Positions 28,330 through 38,684 of a DNA stretch of 64,000 nt are shown in pieces (the stretch's first letter is position 1; the number at the start of each line of letters is the position of its first letter). Below the pieces are notes generated by a model. It saw nothing but the letters and a program-made list of their open reading frames with translations, made no database searches and was not told the origin of the DNA. Source of the DNA: Prorocentrum cordatum (Eukaryota > Sar > Dinophyceae > Prorocentrales > Prorocentraceae). The stretch spans positions 1-64,000 of the forward strand of contig CAUYUJ010017890.1 of the NCBI GenBank assembly GCA_963575745.1, read 5' to 3'. The translations under genes and the position numbers were made by a program.

Positions 28330-29150
28330 TCTCCTTACATATACCTCCTCCCTGTCACACCCCGAGGCCGGTCGAAAGGGAGGGCCGGGCGTTTCGCGTG
28401 AGACATTCTCACCATACATGATCCTGAGACTTACAATTGGCAAGAGATTCACCGATGGAGGGATTGTTTTCGAAATGTGGTTCTCACATTAGCGCCGCGC
28501 ACATTCGTCTTACAACCATGCAAGGAGTTTCGCGGCTCTCACCCTAGCGCCACGCACATTCGTCTTACATCTGTACAAGAGTTTCACGGATGTAGAGCGG
28601 TCCGTTTTCAGAATGTGGTTCTCGCCTTAGCGCCGCGCGCATTCATCCCAACAATGTTCAAGGAGTGTCACGGATGGAGGGCCGTCCATGATCAAAATGT
28701 GGCTCTCGCCTAGCGCCCCGCACATTCGTTCTAAACAAGTGCAAGAAATGCACGGATGGATTGCAGCCCGTTTTCAAAATGTGGCTCTCGCCCCAGCGCT
28801 GCGCGCATTCGTTCTAACAAATTGCAAGGAATACACGATTGGAGGGCGGCCTGCTTTCAAAATGTGGCTCTCGCCACATTCGTCTGAAGAGTTTGCCACA
28901 ATTTCAAAGGCAATCATGGTTAACGTCCCAGAATGCGCGTCTTGGCGCGATGCCGGAATGTCAGGTCGTAAGCGTCATTTTGATCCGCAGCGGTGAAGTC
29001 CCAGGAGTGGCGTTCTGACGCGACTCGGGACCGTCAAGGCGCAACAACAAGGGTGACTCGCGGCGTCGGTGTCGCAGGAAGGGCGTTCTGGTCCAGTTCC
29101 CCATGTTCCAACGCTTGTCCAACAGGGGCATCTCCTTCAGTGGCAACGAA
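28330..29150 (+). repeat. Composite dispersed repeat R, copy 1 (includes ~82-bp satellite)
   Basis: Colinear with 55060-55620: TCACACCCCGAGGCCGGTCG block, CTCACCATACATGATCC block, satellite, GAAGAGTTTGCCACAA..TTCAA block, and the GCGCAACAAC block. Within it, 28470-28880 holds about six units of a satellite. AATGTGGYTCTCGCC recurs at 28474, 28612, 28696, 28778 and 28861 (spacing 82-84 bp, one truncated unit). Confidence 0.7.
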
Positions 29151-29161
29151 TCCGTGCAGGG

Positions 29162-29392
29162 TTGAGCAGGGACCGACCGTCCCGGCATTCCTATAGTGCC
29201 ACCACGAAATGTTCTTAGAATCCAAAAACGTTCTAAGAACAAAACCAGGTTCTTACAACATGAACCCTGTGTGTTAAAACAAGACAGTCTCAGCCAGACA
29301 TGTTCCAAGAACAAGTCGTGGAAGCCACACAAGGTTCTTAGAACATTGCTTGGTAGGGCTTTTGGCGAGCCAGGACGCTTCGCCACTGCGTT
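29162..29392 (-). repeat. Dispersed repeat family G, copy 2
   Basis: Homologous to 23505-23702 but carries an extra piece (29222-29262). It is rich in GTTCTTAGAAC/GTTCTAAGAAC palindromes (about 29210, 29240, 29331). Confidence 0.7.
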
Positions 29393-29699
29393 CTGACACG
29401 ACCCAGGACCGTCAAGGCGCAACAACGAGGGTGACTCGCGGCGCTGGTGTCGCAGGAATGCCGTTCTAGTGCGACTCCACATGCTCCAACGCTTGCAACG
29501 AATCCGTGCAGGGCCCCACGGAGAGGCTACTCGGGAGTCGTCGCTGTCCTCCTCGTCCTCCTCCTCCAGCGATGCCGCGCTCGCCTCCCCCGGCGGCCGC
29601 CACGGCCGCGGCGCCGCCCGGCGGCGGGTAGACCGAGGACATCGCCCGCCGCCCGCGCGCCCGGCTCGGCGCCCCCCTCCCGGGGTCGGTCTGCGGAGC
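29393..29699. other. Spacer with repeat-R remnants
   Basis: GACCGTCAAGGCGCAACAAC then GAGGGTGACTCGCGGCG (29407-29443) repeats the motif at 29030-29065. The rest is GC-rich and unassigned. Confidence 0.45.
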
Positions 29700-29882
29700 A
29701 GGCGGAGGGGGAGGAGGAGGAGGAGGAGGAGGAGGGAGGAGGAGGAGGAGGAGGAGGAGGAGGAGGAGGAGGAGGAGGAGGGGGGGGGAGGAGGATGGAG
29801 GGAGGAGGAGGAGGAGGAGGAAGAGGAGGAGGAGGAGGAGGAGGAGGAGGAGGAGGAGGAGAGGAGGAGGAGGAGGAGGGCA
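29700..29882. repeat. GGA microsatellite
   Basis: GGA repeats with a short GGGGGGG run. Confidence 0.95.
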
Positions 29883-29969
29883 TCCGACGGGTTCCTTCGC
29901 CTTTTTCCTGCGCCTCAGATCGTCAGCTCGTCAGGGGAGGAGGATGAGAAGGGGAAGGGGAAGCGTGGC

Positions 29970-30120
29970 CCCTCCTCCTCATCTTCATTTTCTCCTCTCC
30001 TCCTCGTCTCTTCGTACTCGTCTTCCTCGTCTCTCCTCCTCCTCCTCCTCTTTCTCCTTCCCTCCTTTACCTCCTCCTCCTCCTCCTCCTCCTCCTCCTC
30101 CTCCTCCTCCTCCTCAGGTC
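29970..30120. repeat. CCT/CTTCGTC pyrimidine tract
   Basis: Pyrimidine-rich, becoming pure CCT at 30070-30112. Confidence 0.9.
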
Positions 30121-30185
30121 AGGCCCTCCTCCTCGTTCTCCTCGTCGATCCCAGAAGCCCGACGCTCCTCCTCCCCCTCCGCTGA

Positions 30186-30490
30186 AATCCGACGCCACGG
30201 AAAGATGCAGCATCGCGGCCGGAGCCCCGGACCCCCCTCTTTCTGCGGCGCTCGCCCGGTCGGATCGATTCGTCATGGCCTCATCTCGCCATCGCTCGGA
30301 CGTCCATTCCCTGTGTTTTGTTCGGTTTCGTGCGTGGTTTTTTTCGCCAAAAAAGGGCAAGGATGCTCCTCGATGGTCCTCGCCAAGGGAAAAATGCACA
30401 CGTCCGAGCGGGGCCCGACAACGGGCGAACATGCCTGGTGTGAAAAAGCACTCCAGCGCCCGGGTCTCTGGGATCGGGGGTCGAGCACCC
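30186..30490 (+). repeat. Dispersed repeat family D, copy 3 (expanded)
   Basis: ATCCGACGCCACGGAAAGAT, CGGAGCCCC, TCTTTCTGCGGCG and GGTCGGATCGATTCGTCATG match family D order. About 150 bp of other sequence intervenes before GTGTGAAAAAGCACTCCAGC. Confidence 0.45.
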
Positions 30491-30597
30491 CTCCCGGACC
30501 TCGCCTGGGCTACGTTCTGCCCAGCGCTCCGCTGGCGGCTCCGGCCGTGGCGACGAGAAGCCTCCCGGAGGCCCCCACAAAAGGCAGAAAAAACTCG

Positions 30598-30680
30598 GCC
30601 CTCGAACTTCGACCCTCGAACTTCGGAACTCGAACTTCGGCCCTCGAACTTGGATCCTCGAACTTCGATCCTCGAACCGG
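30598..30680. repeat. 14-bp minisatellite CCTCGAACTTCGAN
   Basis: Six units of (G/A)(A/C)CTCGAACTT(C/G)G(G/A) spaced about 14 bp apart. Confidence 0.85.
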
Positions 30681-30859
30681 GGCCCCCCCCCGGCCGTGCG
30701 GATCTCGCCCGCTCGGCCTTTCGGGCCGCGCGCGCGGCGCCGCGGCGTGCAGCGGGGCATGCCTCGTCGGCACCCAGCTGCGAGCAGGAGGAGAAGGACG
30801 AGGCCACGCTCCCCGAGGCGGTGGACGCGGAGCTCCTGGCGGCGGGGTCGCCCACGCTT

Positions 30860-30882
30860 CTCGTCGTCGTCGTCGCCGTCGT

Positions 30883-30922
<40 letters not shown>

Positions 30923-30964
30923 CGTCGTCGTCGTCGTCGTCGGTCGTCGGTCGTGGTCGTCGGT

Positions 30965-30995
<31 letters not shown>

Positions 30996-31096
30996 GGTCG
31001 TCGGTCCGCCACCGCCGCCGCCACCACCGCCGCCGCCATAACCGCCGCCGCCGCCGTCGTCGTCGCCACCGTCGTCGTCGTCGTCGTCGTCGTCGT

Positions 31097-31138
<42 letters not shown>

Positions 31139-31183
31139 GTCGTCGTCGGTCGTCGGTCGTCGGTCGTCGGTCGTCGGTCGTCG

Positions 31184-31241
<58 letters not shown>

Positions 31242-31346
31242 GGTCGTCGGTCGTCGGTCGTCGGTCGTCGGTCGCGGTCCGCCACCGCCGCCGCCACCAC
31301 TGCCGCCGCCACAACCACCGCCGCCGCCGCCGCCGACGTCGCCGCT

Positions 31347-31383
<37 letters not shown>

Positions 31384-31650
31384 CCGTCGTCGGTCGTCGG
31401 TCGTCGGTCGTCGGTCGTCGGTCCGCCGCCGCCACCGTCGCCACCACTTCCGCCGCCGCCGCCGTCGTCGTGGCCGCCGTCGTCGTCGCCGCCGCCGCCC
31501 CGTCGTCGTCACGCCGTCGTCGTCGTCGTCGTCGTCGTCGTCGCGTGTCGTCGTCGTCGTCGTCGTCGGTCGTCGGTAGTCGGTCGTCGGTCGTCGGTCT
31601 GTCGTCGCGGTCGTCGTCGCGTCGTCGTCGTCGTCGGTCGTCGTCGTCTT

Positions 31651-31687
<37 letters not shown>

Positions 31688-31814
31688 GTCGGTCGTCGTC
31701 GTCGTCGGTTCGTGGTCGTCGGTCGTCGGTCGTCGGTCGTCGGTCGTCGGGTCGTCGGTCGTGGTCGTCGGTCGTCGGCGGTCGTCGTCGTCGTCGTCGT
31801 CGTTTCGTCGTCGT

Positions 31815-31848
<34 letters not shown>

Positions 31849-32041
31849 GTCTTTGGTCGTCGGTTGTCGGTCCGCCGCCGCCGACGCCGCCACCACCGCC
31901 GCTGCCGCCGCCGCCGCCGCCGTCGACGATCGTCGTCGTCGTCGTCGTCGTCGTCGTCGGTCGTTGGTCGTAGGTTTTCGTTCGGTCCGCCGCCGCCGCC
32001 GCCTCCGCCACCACCACCGCCGCTGCCGCCGCCGCCGCCGA

Positions 32042-32086
<45 letters not shown>

Positions 32087-32180
32087 GTCGTTGGTCGTCG
32101 GTTGTCGGTCCGCCGCCGTCGCCGCCGCCACCACCACCGCCGCTGCTGCCGCCGCCGCCGTCGACGTTCGTCGTCGACGT

Positions 32181-32215
<35 letters not shown>

Positions 32216-32262
32216 TTCGTCGTCTTCGTCGTCGTCGTCGTCGTCGTCGTCTCGTCGTAGAC
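30860..32262. repeat. GTC/GGTCGTC/GCC higher-order array
   Basis: 1.4 kb of (GTC)n and 7-mer GGTCGTC runs are punctuated by GCCGCCACC blocks at about 31007-31052, 31276-31335, 31420-31500, 31870-31925, 31986-32040 and 32109-32165. Each block is introduced by TCGGTCCGCC or a close variant. Very long frames through it (up to about 900 codons) are artefacts. Confidence 0.9.
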
Positions 32263-32746
32263 GTCGCAGGGAGGGCTGCCTGCCGCCTGGGCCCCGCAGA
32301 TTGCTCCTGTGGAGGTCCATGGAAAGGGCCGTGACCTTCGACCGGTGCGAATGACCTTCGTCCGAGCGGCCTTCGCCCGATGACTCTGTGCAGCGACGCT
32401 TCGGCTGAAGAGCCCCCTGGAGGGCGAAAACTTCCCGCGCTTGGCGCACAGAGCACTTCCGCGTCCGTGTGGGCTCGACTGTCGTTTCGACCGGGGGAGG
32501 CCGAGGCGGGACTGGCCGAGGGCGCGCGAGCTCTGCTGTGCGGAGGCTGCGCCGCCAGCCTGTACATCCGATGGTCCTGGCGCCCCGCCTCTCGGGTGCT
32601 GCCGGGAGGCGGCCCTGGCCCAAGGCGTCCCCAGCTTCTCGCGCCATCCTGGAGCCCGTGGGGCCCTCTGGGCCTCGTGGCGGGCGCTCTGGAGGCCGTG
32701 GGTCGGCGGCGCGCGACGGGGGGCGAGTGAGGAGGAGAAGGCCCTC
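32263..32746. other. Unique sequence, no supportable gene
   Basis: Plus and minus frames are both open and GC-driven. Nothing recognised. Confidence 0.4.
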
Positions 32747-33274
32747 TCAGACGGCGGGGCTTCCCAGAAGGCCGAGATGTTCACTGTCTTCGGGGAAGCT
32801 TCCGACAATTCTCAGAAGGCCGGGGGACCTCCGAGCCTTCTGAGAAGGCCCGTCCCATCTCACTTCCCCCCCGCGCTTGCCGCCGAGTTTGCATCTCCCT
32901 GGGAAGGACACCTCGGGCAAGGAGCACCTCTCGCAACACCCGACCCTCCATCTCTGAAGCCTTGGCTGGCCTTGCAGCGCCAACGCCACCTCCAGATCTG
33001 GTCGCAGTAGCAGAGACATTTGTTTGTTGGAGTTGCCGAGGTCAACAAGCCCAGAGATAGGTGCTGCAGTCAATTTCAACGCTGAGCGCAGGCCGGGACA
33101 CGTGGCAAAAACCATCTCGGGCGTCCTCGTGGATGATATGTCGGCTGACGTTGTGCACGACGGGGTTCGGGGAGAGGTGAGAAAAACCCGTGCCGCCCAG
33201 CTTCGCGCCACGCGCCCCGCGGTTCGCGCCCCGCGGTTCGCGCCGCGCGGCGAACCTTCGCGCCGTCGCGGCAT
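32747..33274 (-). CDS. Unidentified coding-like frame
   Basis: A 175-codon minus frame. The middle part is protein-like (TSADISSTRTPEMVFATCPG, then KLTAAPISGLVDLGNSNKQM and LRPDLEVALALQGQ). The N-terminal 30 residues are Arg/Gly-rich and may lie outside the true coding part. The start is uncertain. No family recognised. Confidence 0.35.
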   Translation of the reverse strand: MPRRREGSPRGANRGARTAGRVARSWAARVFLTSPRTPSCTTSADISSTRTPEMVFATCPGLRSALKLTAAPISGLVDLGNSNKQMSLLLRPDLEVALALQGQPRLQRWRVGCCERCSLPEVSFPGRCKLGGKRGGEVRWDGPSQKARRSPGLLRIVGSFPEDSEHLGLLGSPAV

Positions 33275-33479
33275 GGCGGACGCGGGTGCTGAGGGGAAAC
33301 GCGTCCTGGCCCCATGGGGCCTTCCCCGAGTTCTTCATCCTGGGTCGCTTTTTCTGCCCGTCCCTGGGCCCGCGGGAGGCCCCGGGAAGCCAAACGTGGC
33401 GAAACGCCTCAGGACCATCCTCAGAAACCCCCTCTGAGGGGCCTGTTTCCCACCACCACCACCATAAGTTGGAGGGGGG
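33275..33479 (-). repeat. Decayed family 5 fragment and spacer
   Basis: TTCTTCATCCTGGGTCGCTT, GTCCCTGGGCCCGCGGGAGG and GTGGCGAAACGCCTCAGG follow the interior order of family 5. Confidence 0.4.
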
Positions 33480-33592
33480 AAGGAGGAGGAGGAGGAGGAG
33501 GAGGAGGAGGAGGAGGAGGAGCAGCAGGAGGAGGAGGAGGAGGAGGAGGAGGTGGAGGAGGAGGAGGAGGAGGAGGAGGAGGAGGAGGACCC
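33480..33592. repeat. GGA microsatellite
   Basis: Nearly pure GGA with one GCAGCA interruption. Confidence 0.95.
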
Positions 33593-33800
33593 CCTCCCCC
33601 TCCAACAACATAATTCTGGTGGTGGTGGTGGTGGCGGGGGGAAACAGGCCCATCAGCGCTTCCCCCCTGGCGAGCCGTCGCCCTCTCGCGCCGCCCGCCC
33701 CCCCTGGAGAGGGGAGGCTCCGCGGCGCCCCGAGCGCGGCGCGCGCGGCGGCGCGAGGACGCCTTCGCGCCCCTCCGGGCGGCCCGGAGCACGGCTGCTG

Positions 33801-34021
33801 TAGGGGAAGAAGCACTATGCACATATACCGATTCTGGCCAGAAAGAGGAGGAGGAGGAGGAGGAAGAGGAGGAGGAGGAGGAGGAGGAAGAGGAGGAGGA
33901 GGAGGAGGAGGAGCAGCAACATACGCCCTCCTGCCTTGGCCAGGAGGGCATGTGCACCGACCCTGGGGCCAAGGGTGGGCCTGGCCAGGACCGGTGCCTG
34001 TGCAGAGTGCTCTTCGCCCGA
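33801..34021. mobile_element. MITE-like element, family 3, copy B
   Basis: Begins TAGGGGAAGAAGCACT and ends AGTGCTCTTCGCCCGA (inverted repeat of about 28 bp). GGCTGCTG (33793-33800) and GGCTGGTG (34022-34029) form an 8-bp flank with one mismatch. It carries the same central CCCTCCTG...CAGGAGGG hairpin as copy A and an inserted GGA run (33842-33912). Confidence 0.65.
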
Positions 34022-34039
34022 GGCTGGTGGCAGCATCCC

Positions 34040-34160
34040 TTTGAGATCCTGGCGGCTCAGCTTCTTCGAGCCCGGCGTTTTCGCCTTCTGTCGGGCCCTG
34101 GGGTCCTCACATATCGATCCAGCTCGAAGAGCGACTCAGACAGATGGGGTCCGGGGCTCC
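34040..34160 (-). repeat. Dispersed repeat family D, fragment
   Basis: Minus strand: CTCTTCGAGCTGGATCGATA, TGTGAGGACCCCAGGGCCCG, GGCGAAAACGCC, matching the right half of family D. Confidence 0.4.
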
Positions 34161-35400
34161 GGGCGCGGATTGTCACGGTGCTGCACTTTGTTCGCCGCGT
34201 CGAATCTCGGGGTCACCTGCCTGCGGTACGCCGGCAGAGTGCTGACAGTTCTGGCGGGGCAGACTTGCCAGTGCGGGAGTTCTGGAGAGGGCCGAGGATC
34301 TGAGGTGCCCGCGGCCAGTGCGATCGATGAGCACGCGTTGGGGCATCCCGCAGCTGAAGGGGAGAGCACGGGCCGAGGTCGAGGCCGCGAATGACCTGTA
34401 TCCGACGTCGAGGTTGTTCGCACATGTTGCCGCTGGCACAGGCGCCGCTGCGATGGTTGAGCCGCCAGCCCCCCTGAAGAACCCACCCATTCCCTCGTTG
34501 TGGCATGAAGGCTTCGCACTGCATCAGCCGTGCGCGACCACGGAGAAGGACAGCCCTGCTGCGGATGGACCCATGCGACTTTGAGGTAAGATCGAGCAAA
34601 CCAGCATGTTTTCTGCTCGTCATCCTTCCTGGTGTCATGCAGGAGTTGCAGCGATATCGTAAACAAGGTCGTGGCTCCACGCGTTCGGCTCTCACGGAGT
34701 GTTGCCCGGATGGGATCTGGATGCAGCTTCTGGGCATCCAGACAAGAGGTGCAAATTCGTAGCTTCGCATGTTTATAGCTTTGATGTGTATGAGGGCAAC
34801 GGCCATTTACCAACCCCACCACCCCCGAATCAGAAGGGGGTGTAGTTTCGCAGTGTGCCCCGCGATATGCATGAACTTCATATGCCGCATCACTGGGGTG
34901 TACTGGCAAGGATATTGCTGGGCAGCCGCCGCCGTGCATGGGTCCCTGCTTGCGTGGCCGTGCGACGCACTTGTCGCGCGTGCTCGTCACAGCCGGAGTC
35001 GGCGCACCCGGCAGTAACCCTCCAGGGCAGGCAGAGCCTGCGGGAGGGCTTGTTCTGTTCGTTCTCCCCTCTCCGCGCGACACCGCTTCCTGGCCCCGGT
35101 TGCTTGCCCGCCTCCTCAGGCTTCCCACGCCGGGGCTGCCTCCGCCCGCAGCAGGCGCTCCTCCTCAGGACTGGGACACGCGGGGGGAGGGCGCGAAGCA
35201 TCGAGGCGGGGCCCCTCGCCATGGCTACCCCGATGGCCGCCCGCGTCGAGGCCCGAGGCCTCGCTCGACACGGAGGCCCGAAGGCGCCGCCCTGCCACCG
35301 CTGCCGCGAGCCGCTGGCCGCTCCCTCTCGCGGGGGTGGGTGCTCGAGGCTCGCTGCCGGCCTGCGAGCTCGATCCGCTGCGGCCGACACGTCACAAGCG
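34161..35400. other. Unique sequence, no gene I can support
   Basis: Long frames exist on both strands (for example minus 34213-34806), but none has a recognisable motif or clearly better composition than its opposite. An exon could be missed here. Confidence 0.35.
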
Positions 35401-35401
35401 T

Positions 35402-35900
35402 CATGGGGGAGGAGGGGGAGGAGGAGGAGGAGGAGGAGGAGGAGGAGGAGGAGGAGGAGGAGGAGGAGGAGGAGGGAGGACGACGACGACTAGGAGGAGG
35501 GAGGATGAGAGTCAGGGAGCGAAATGGGGAGGGGAGGAGGAGGAGGACGACGACGAGGGGGAGTGGGGGAGGAGGCAGAAGGCAGAAGGGAGGCGGAGGA
35601 AGGATGGAGAGAGAGAGGAGGACACGAGGAGAAGGAGGAGAAGAGGGGAGGCCGCGAGGAGGGGCGAGAAGGGGGGCCTAGGGCCCCCATCCTCGCCCCT
35701 CGCTCCCTCGCTCCCGCATCCCCCCTCCCCCCGCCTCCTCCTCCTCCTCCTCCTCCCTCGTCCTCCTCGTCCTCCCTCGTCCTCCTCGTCCTCCTTGTCT
35801 TCCTCGTCCTCGTCCTCGTCCTTGTCCTCCTCCTCCTCCTCCTCCTTCTCCTCCTCCTCCTCCTCCTCCTCCTCCTCCTCCTCCTCTTCCTCCTCCTCCT
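35402..35900. repeat. GGA tract, purine-rich spacer and CCT tract
   Basis: GGA at 35402-35475, purine-rich degenerate sequence to 35670, then CCT/TCG repeats from 35735 to 35900. The polarity change (GGA then CCT) could form a large hairpin. Confidence 0.85.
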
Positions 35901-35924
35901 CCCATGGAGGAGCAACATATCGAC

Positions 35925-36100
35925 GTGCAGAACCGAAGCACGCAGCTCGAATCGCGCACCGAAGCAAACACCGACACGCAAACCGAATCGCAAAGCCGAA
36001 GCTCAGAACCGAAACGCAACTCGACACGCGCTTCGAAACGCACAGCCAAACGCAGACCGAAATGCAAACCGAAGCGAAGAACCGAAGCACAGAACCGAGG
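35925..36100. repeat. AACCGAAGC-type minisatellite
   Basis: About 12-14 bp degenerate units (AACCGAAGCACGC, AACCGAAACGCAAC, GACCGAAATGCA) in tandem. Confidence 0.75.
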
Positions 36101-36104
36101 GGAG

Positions 36105-36960
36105 GGAGGCGCCTCATCCTCACGTGTCCTCTTCCTCCTCCTCGACCCTCGACGCTCCTCCTCGATCATCGGCCCTCCTCCTCAATCCTCCCTGGGTCAT
36201 CGATCCTCGACCCTCCTCGTCGATCATCGACCCTCCTTCTCGATCCTCGCTCCTCCTCCTCCTGGGAGGGCCCCTCGCGTGCACCCAGGAGCGACCCCAG
36301 GCAAGAGCGACCCTTGGTGCGCGGCTTGCCGATCCCTGCACGCAGTGCGACAGCAGCGGCCTGCGTGGCCTTGGCCTTGGCCTTGCCCTCCCCCCCCCCC
36401 GCGCGCGCCACGAAAGCCGCGCAGCAATGGTCACCCCAGCGAAGGGTCGCTCGCACGCGCAGCCGGCCACCGAAATGCAGGACCACAGCGCAGGCCGAGT
36501 CGGAGTGGGGCCCCCCGAGGGGGCCTCCTCGATCCCCGATCCTCCCCCTCGGCCATCGACCCTCCACCTCGACCCTCTACCCTCCTCCTCGATCCTCGGC
36601 CCTCCACCTCGACCCTCGCCCCTCCTCCTCGATCCTCCTGACGCCCTCGATGCTCGACCCTGCTCTCTCGCTCTCTCCCTCTCTTCCCTTCTCTCTCTCT
36701 CGGCCCTGCGCTCTCCCAGCTCGGCAATCCCGATCCTCCTCGCTCCTCCTCCTTCTCGATCCTCCTCGATCCTCCTCGACCCTCGCTCCCCCTCGCTCCT
36801 CGATCCTCAACCCTCGGTCCTCCTCGCTCCTCGCTCCTCCTCGCTCCTCCTCCTCCTCCTCCTCCTCCTCCTCCTCCTCCCTCCTCCTCCCTCTCCTCCT
36901 CGGTCCTCCTCCTCCCTCCTCCTCCTCCTCCTCAACCCTCGCTCCTCCTCGCTCCTCGGC
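36105..36960. repeat. CCTCGATCCTC-type simple sequence
   Basis: Pyrimidine-rich CCTCGACCCTC/CCTCGATCCTC repeats over most of the span, with an embedded family 4 element (36305-36452). Confidence 0.8.
36305..36452. mobile_element. Short inverted-repeat element, family 4, copy C
   Basis: Starts GAGCGACCCTTGGTGCGCGG and ends CGAAGGGTCGCTC (11-bp inverted repeat). Confidence 0.5.
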
Positions 36961-37780
36961 CCCTGCCCCCTGGGAGGGCCCGAGGCCTCGCGCCCACGTC
37001 TGCGCCCGCGTCCGCCTTGCCCGCGCCGGCCTCGGCCGCAGGCGGGGCGTCGGCCACCTGGCGGCGCGGCTTCGGCCGCGGCGCGGCGCGCCGGCGCGGC
37101 CGGGGCGCGGTGCTCCCGCCGGCGCTGCAGTGTGCTCTGTGCTCGTCCTCCTCCGCCGCCTCCGCGCTGGCTGCCTCCTGCGCCTCGCTGGCTCCTCCTG
37201 CTCGCCGGCTCCCCCTCCTGCTCCTCGCTGGCTCCTCCTGCTCCTCTCCAGGCCCATCCCTCGAACAAAAAAAACACGCTGCTCCCTCCTGGATCCTCCC
37301 GTTCCCTCCAAGTCGCGCCTTCGTCGAAGTCCCCCTCGCCGCTCTTCCTCCTCGACGCGCGAACGGCACGTTCGCGCAGCTGCACGGCGGTGGGTGTCGC
37401 TGCCCTCTGGATGGGAATTTCGTCCCCACAGATGCGCTGGTCAAAACCAAACGAAGCACAAACGAGCGCATGCGACCACCAAAAGAGACCTCCTACTCCT
37501 CCCTCCTCGCTCCTCCCGTTCCCTCCGCCTCCTGTTCCCGCTGCAACGCACCATCCCTCTCGTGCGTGCCACCACGCTCACACTTTCGCGCCGGGGCGCT
37601 CGCGATCACCAGTGGGATTGAGTCGCTGATGCCACGCCGATCGGCAGGCCAGCCCTGAAGTGCACAACTGCTGCTCCCCGCATGCCCTGCTCGCTCCTCC
37701 GTTCTCCCTGGTCACCCATCCCGTCTCACTGCTGCATCATCATTATTCCTTTCCTCCCCCCTCCACGTTCGTCCCTCTCC
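36961..37780. other. GC-rich unique sequence
   Basis: GCC/CGC-rich to 37150, then CTCCTCGCTGGCTCCTCCTG repeats to 37250, then unique DNA. No supportable gene, though a plus-strand stretch around 37370-37480 is not low-complexity. Confidence 0.4.
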
Positions 37781-38040
37781 TTCTGCTCCTCCTCCTGCTC
37801 CTCCTCCTCCTTCTGCTCCTCCTCCTCCTCCTCCTCCTCCTCCTCCTCCCTCCCCCGTCTCCCTCTCCCTCTCCCTCCTTCCTCCTCGTCCTCCTCCTCC
37901 TCGTCGTCGACTTCCTCCCCCCTCCTGATAATTCCCTCCCTCCCTCCCTCCCTCTCCCTCCCTTCCTCCTGCTCGCGCCTTCTAGGTGCCTCCTCCTCGC
38001 GCGTGACCGACCTTCTCCTCCTCCTCCCCCTCCTGAAATG
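37781..38040. repeat. CCT pyrimidine tract
   Basis: CTCCTCCTGCTCC and pure CCT repeats, then CCTCC/CTTCC-rich sequence. Confidence 0.9.
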
Positions 38041-38049
38041 GGGCCGGGG

Positions 38050-38190
38050 GTCACGTAAATGAATAGACACAAATCCCAGGATTCCCCATAGTTGTCCACA
38101 TTTTCGGGGTGTTCGTCTTCCCCCCCACTTCTGATACCCATGTTTTTCGGGGGATCGACGATCATTAGTGTCTGTCTATTGTTCCCCCTC
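38050..38190 (+). repeat. Dispersed repeat F, copy 2
   Basis: Matches 21645-21795: ACACAAATCC, AGGATTCCCCATA, CCCCCACTTC, GGGGGATCGA, TGTCTGT. It lies just outside the copia insertion. Confidence 0.6.
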
Positions 38191-38422
38191 CTCATCCAGG
38201 GGTGCGTTCTGACCAGAATTGTAAAACGGATCCACCCTGGCCACGAAGACGACGCCCCCCGCGAACAAACAAAAAATCCAAAGCGCTCCAAGAGGCCTGG
38301 CCCCTCGCACCTCGATCCTCCTCTCGCCTTGGAGGCGGCCGGGGTCTGAACTGCAGAAATCGGTCAGGAGGGGGGGGAAGCGGCCAAATCCATTCAAAAT
38401 CGGTCCCCGGACCCCTCCAATG

Positions 38423-38605
38423 TGTGAAGAGTGCACTCCCCTGCCCCTCTGCCGCCCGTGTCACCGTGTGTGCATGATATACACGCTTGTCTTGTTTTGT
38501 GGCATGCACGCTGCCCGCCGCTGTTTTGGCCCTAGTCCTAGGGCCCTGGGACGCACCCGCAGTTTTGACTGCCGCGCAGTCCGAGCTAAAAGAACTGCAC
38601 TGACA
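38423..38605 (+). repeat. 5' LTR
   Basis: 183 bp starting TGTGAAGAGTGCAC and ending AAGAACTGCACTGACA. It differs from the 3' LTR at 5 positions, all within a 19-bp stretch (38460-38482). Confidence 0.95.
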
Positions 38606-38606
38606 T

Positions 38607-38618
38607 TGGTAGCGGAGC
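38607..38618 (+). promoter_or_regulatory. tRNA primer-binding site
   Basis: TGGTAGCGGAGC starts 2 bases after the LTR. It resembles the complement of the 3' end of initiator tRNA-Met (TGGTAGCAGAG or TGGTATCAGAGC in other eukaryotes), the usual primer of copia elements. Confidence 0.75.
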
Positions 38619-38684
38619 TTCTAAGCTCCAGCGGACGCACTGCGTGCTCTGCTTTGGTGGTCGTGACCACCTGCGTGGGCCGCC

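Noticed and set aside
30067-32808. Apparent 913-codon and 788-codon minus-strand genes
   Set aside because: They are translations of the GTC/GCC array (poly-Thr/Arg/Asp). Other frames over the same DNA are equally open.
35336-37629. Two overlapping plus-strand frames of more than 700 codons
   Set aside because: Low-complexity Ser/Arg/Pro sequence produced by CCTCGATCC-type repeats. Both frames are equally open, so neither is credible.
38423-38605. Independent gene on the minus strand across the LTR
   Set aside because: Short frames there occur identically in both LTRs and have no domain. The LTR explains the sequence.
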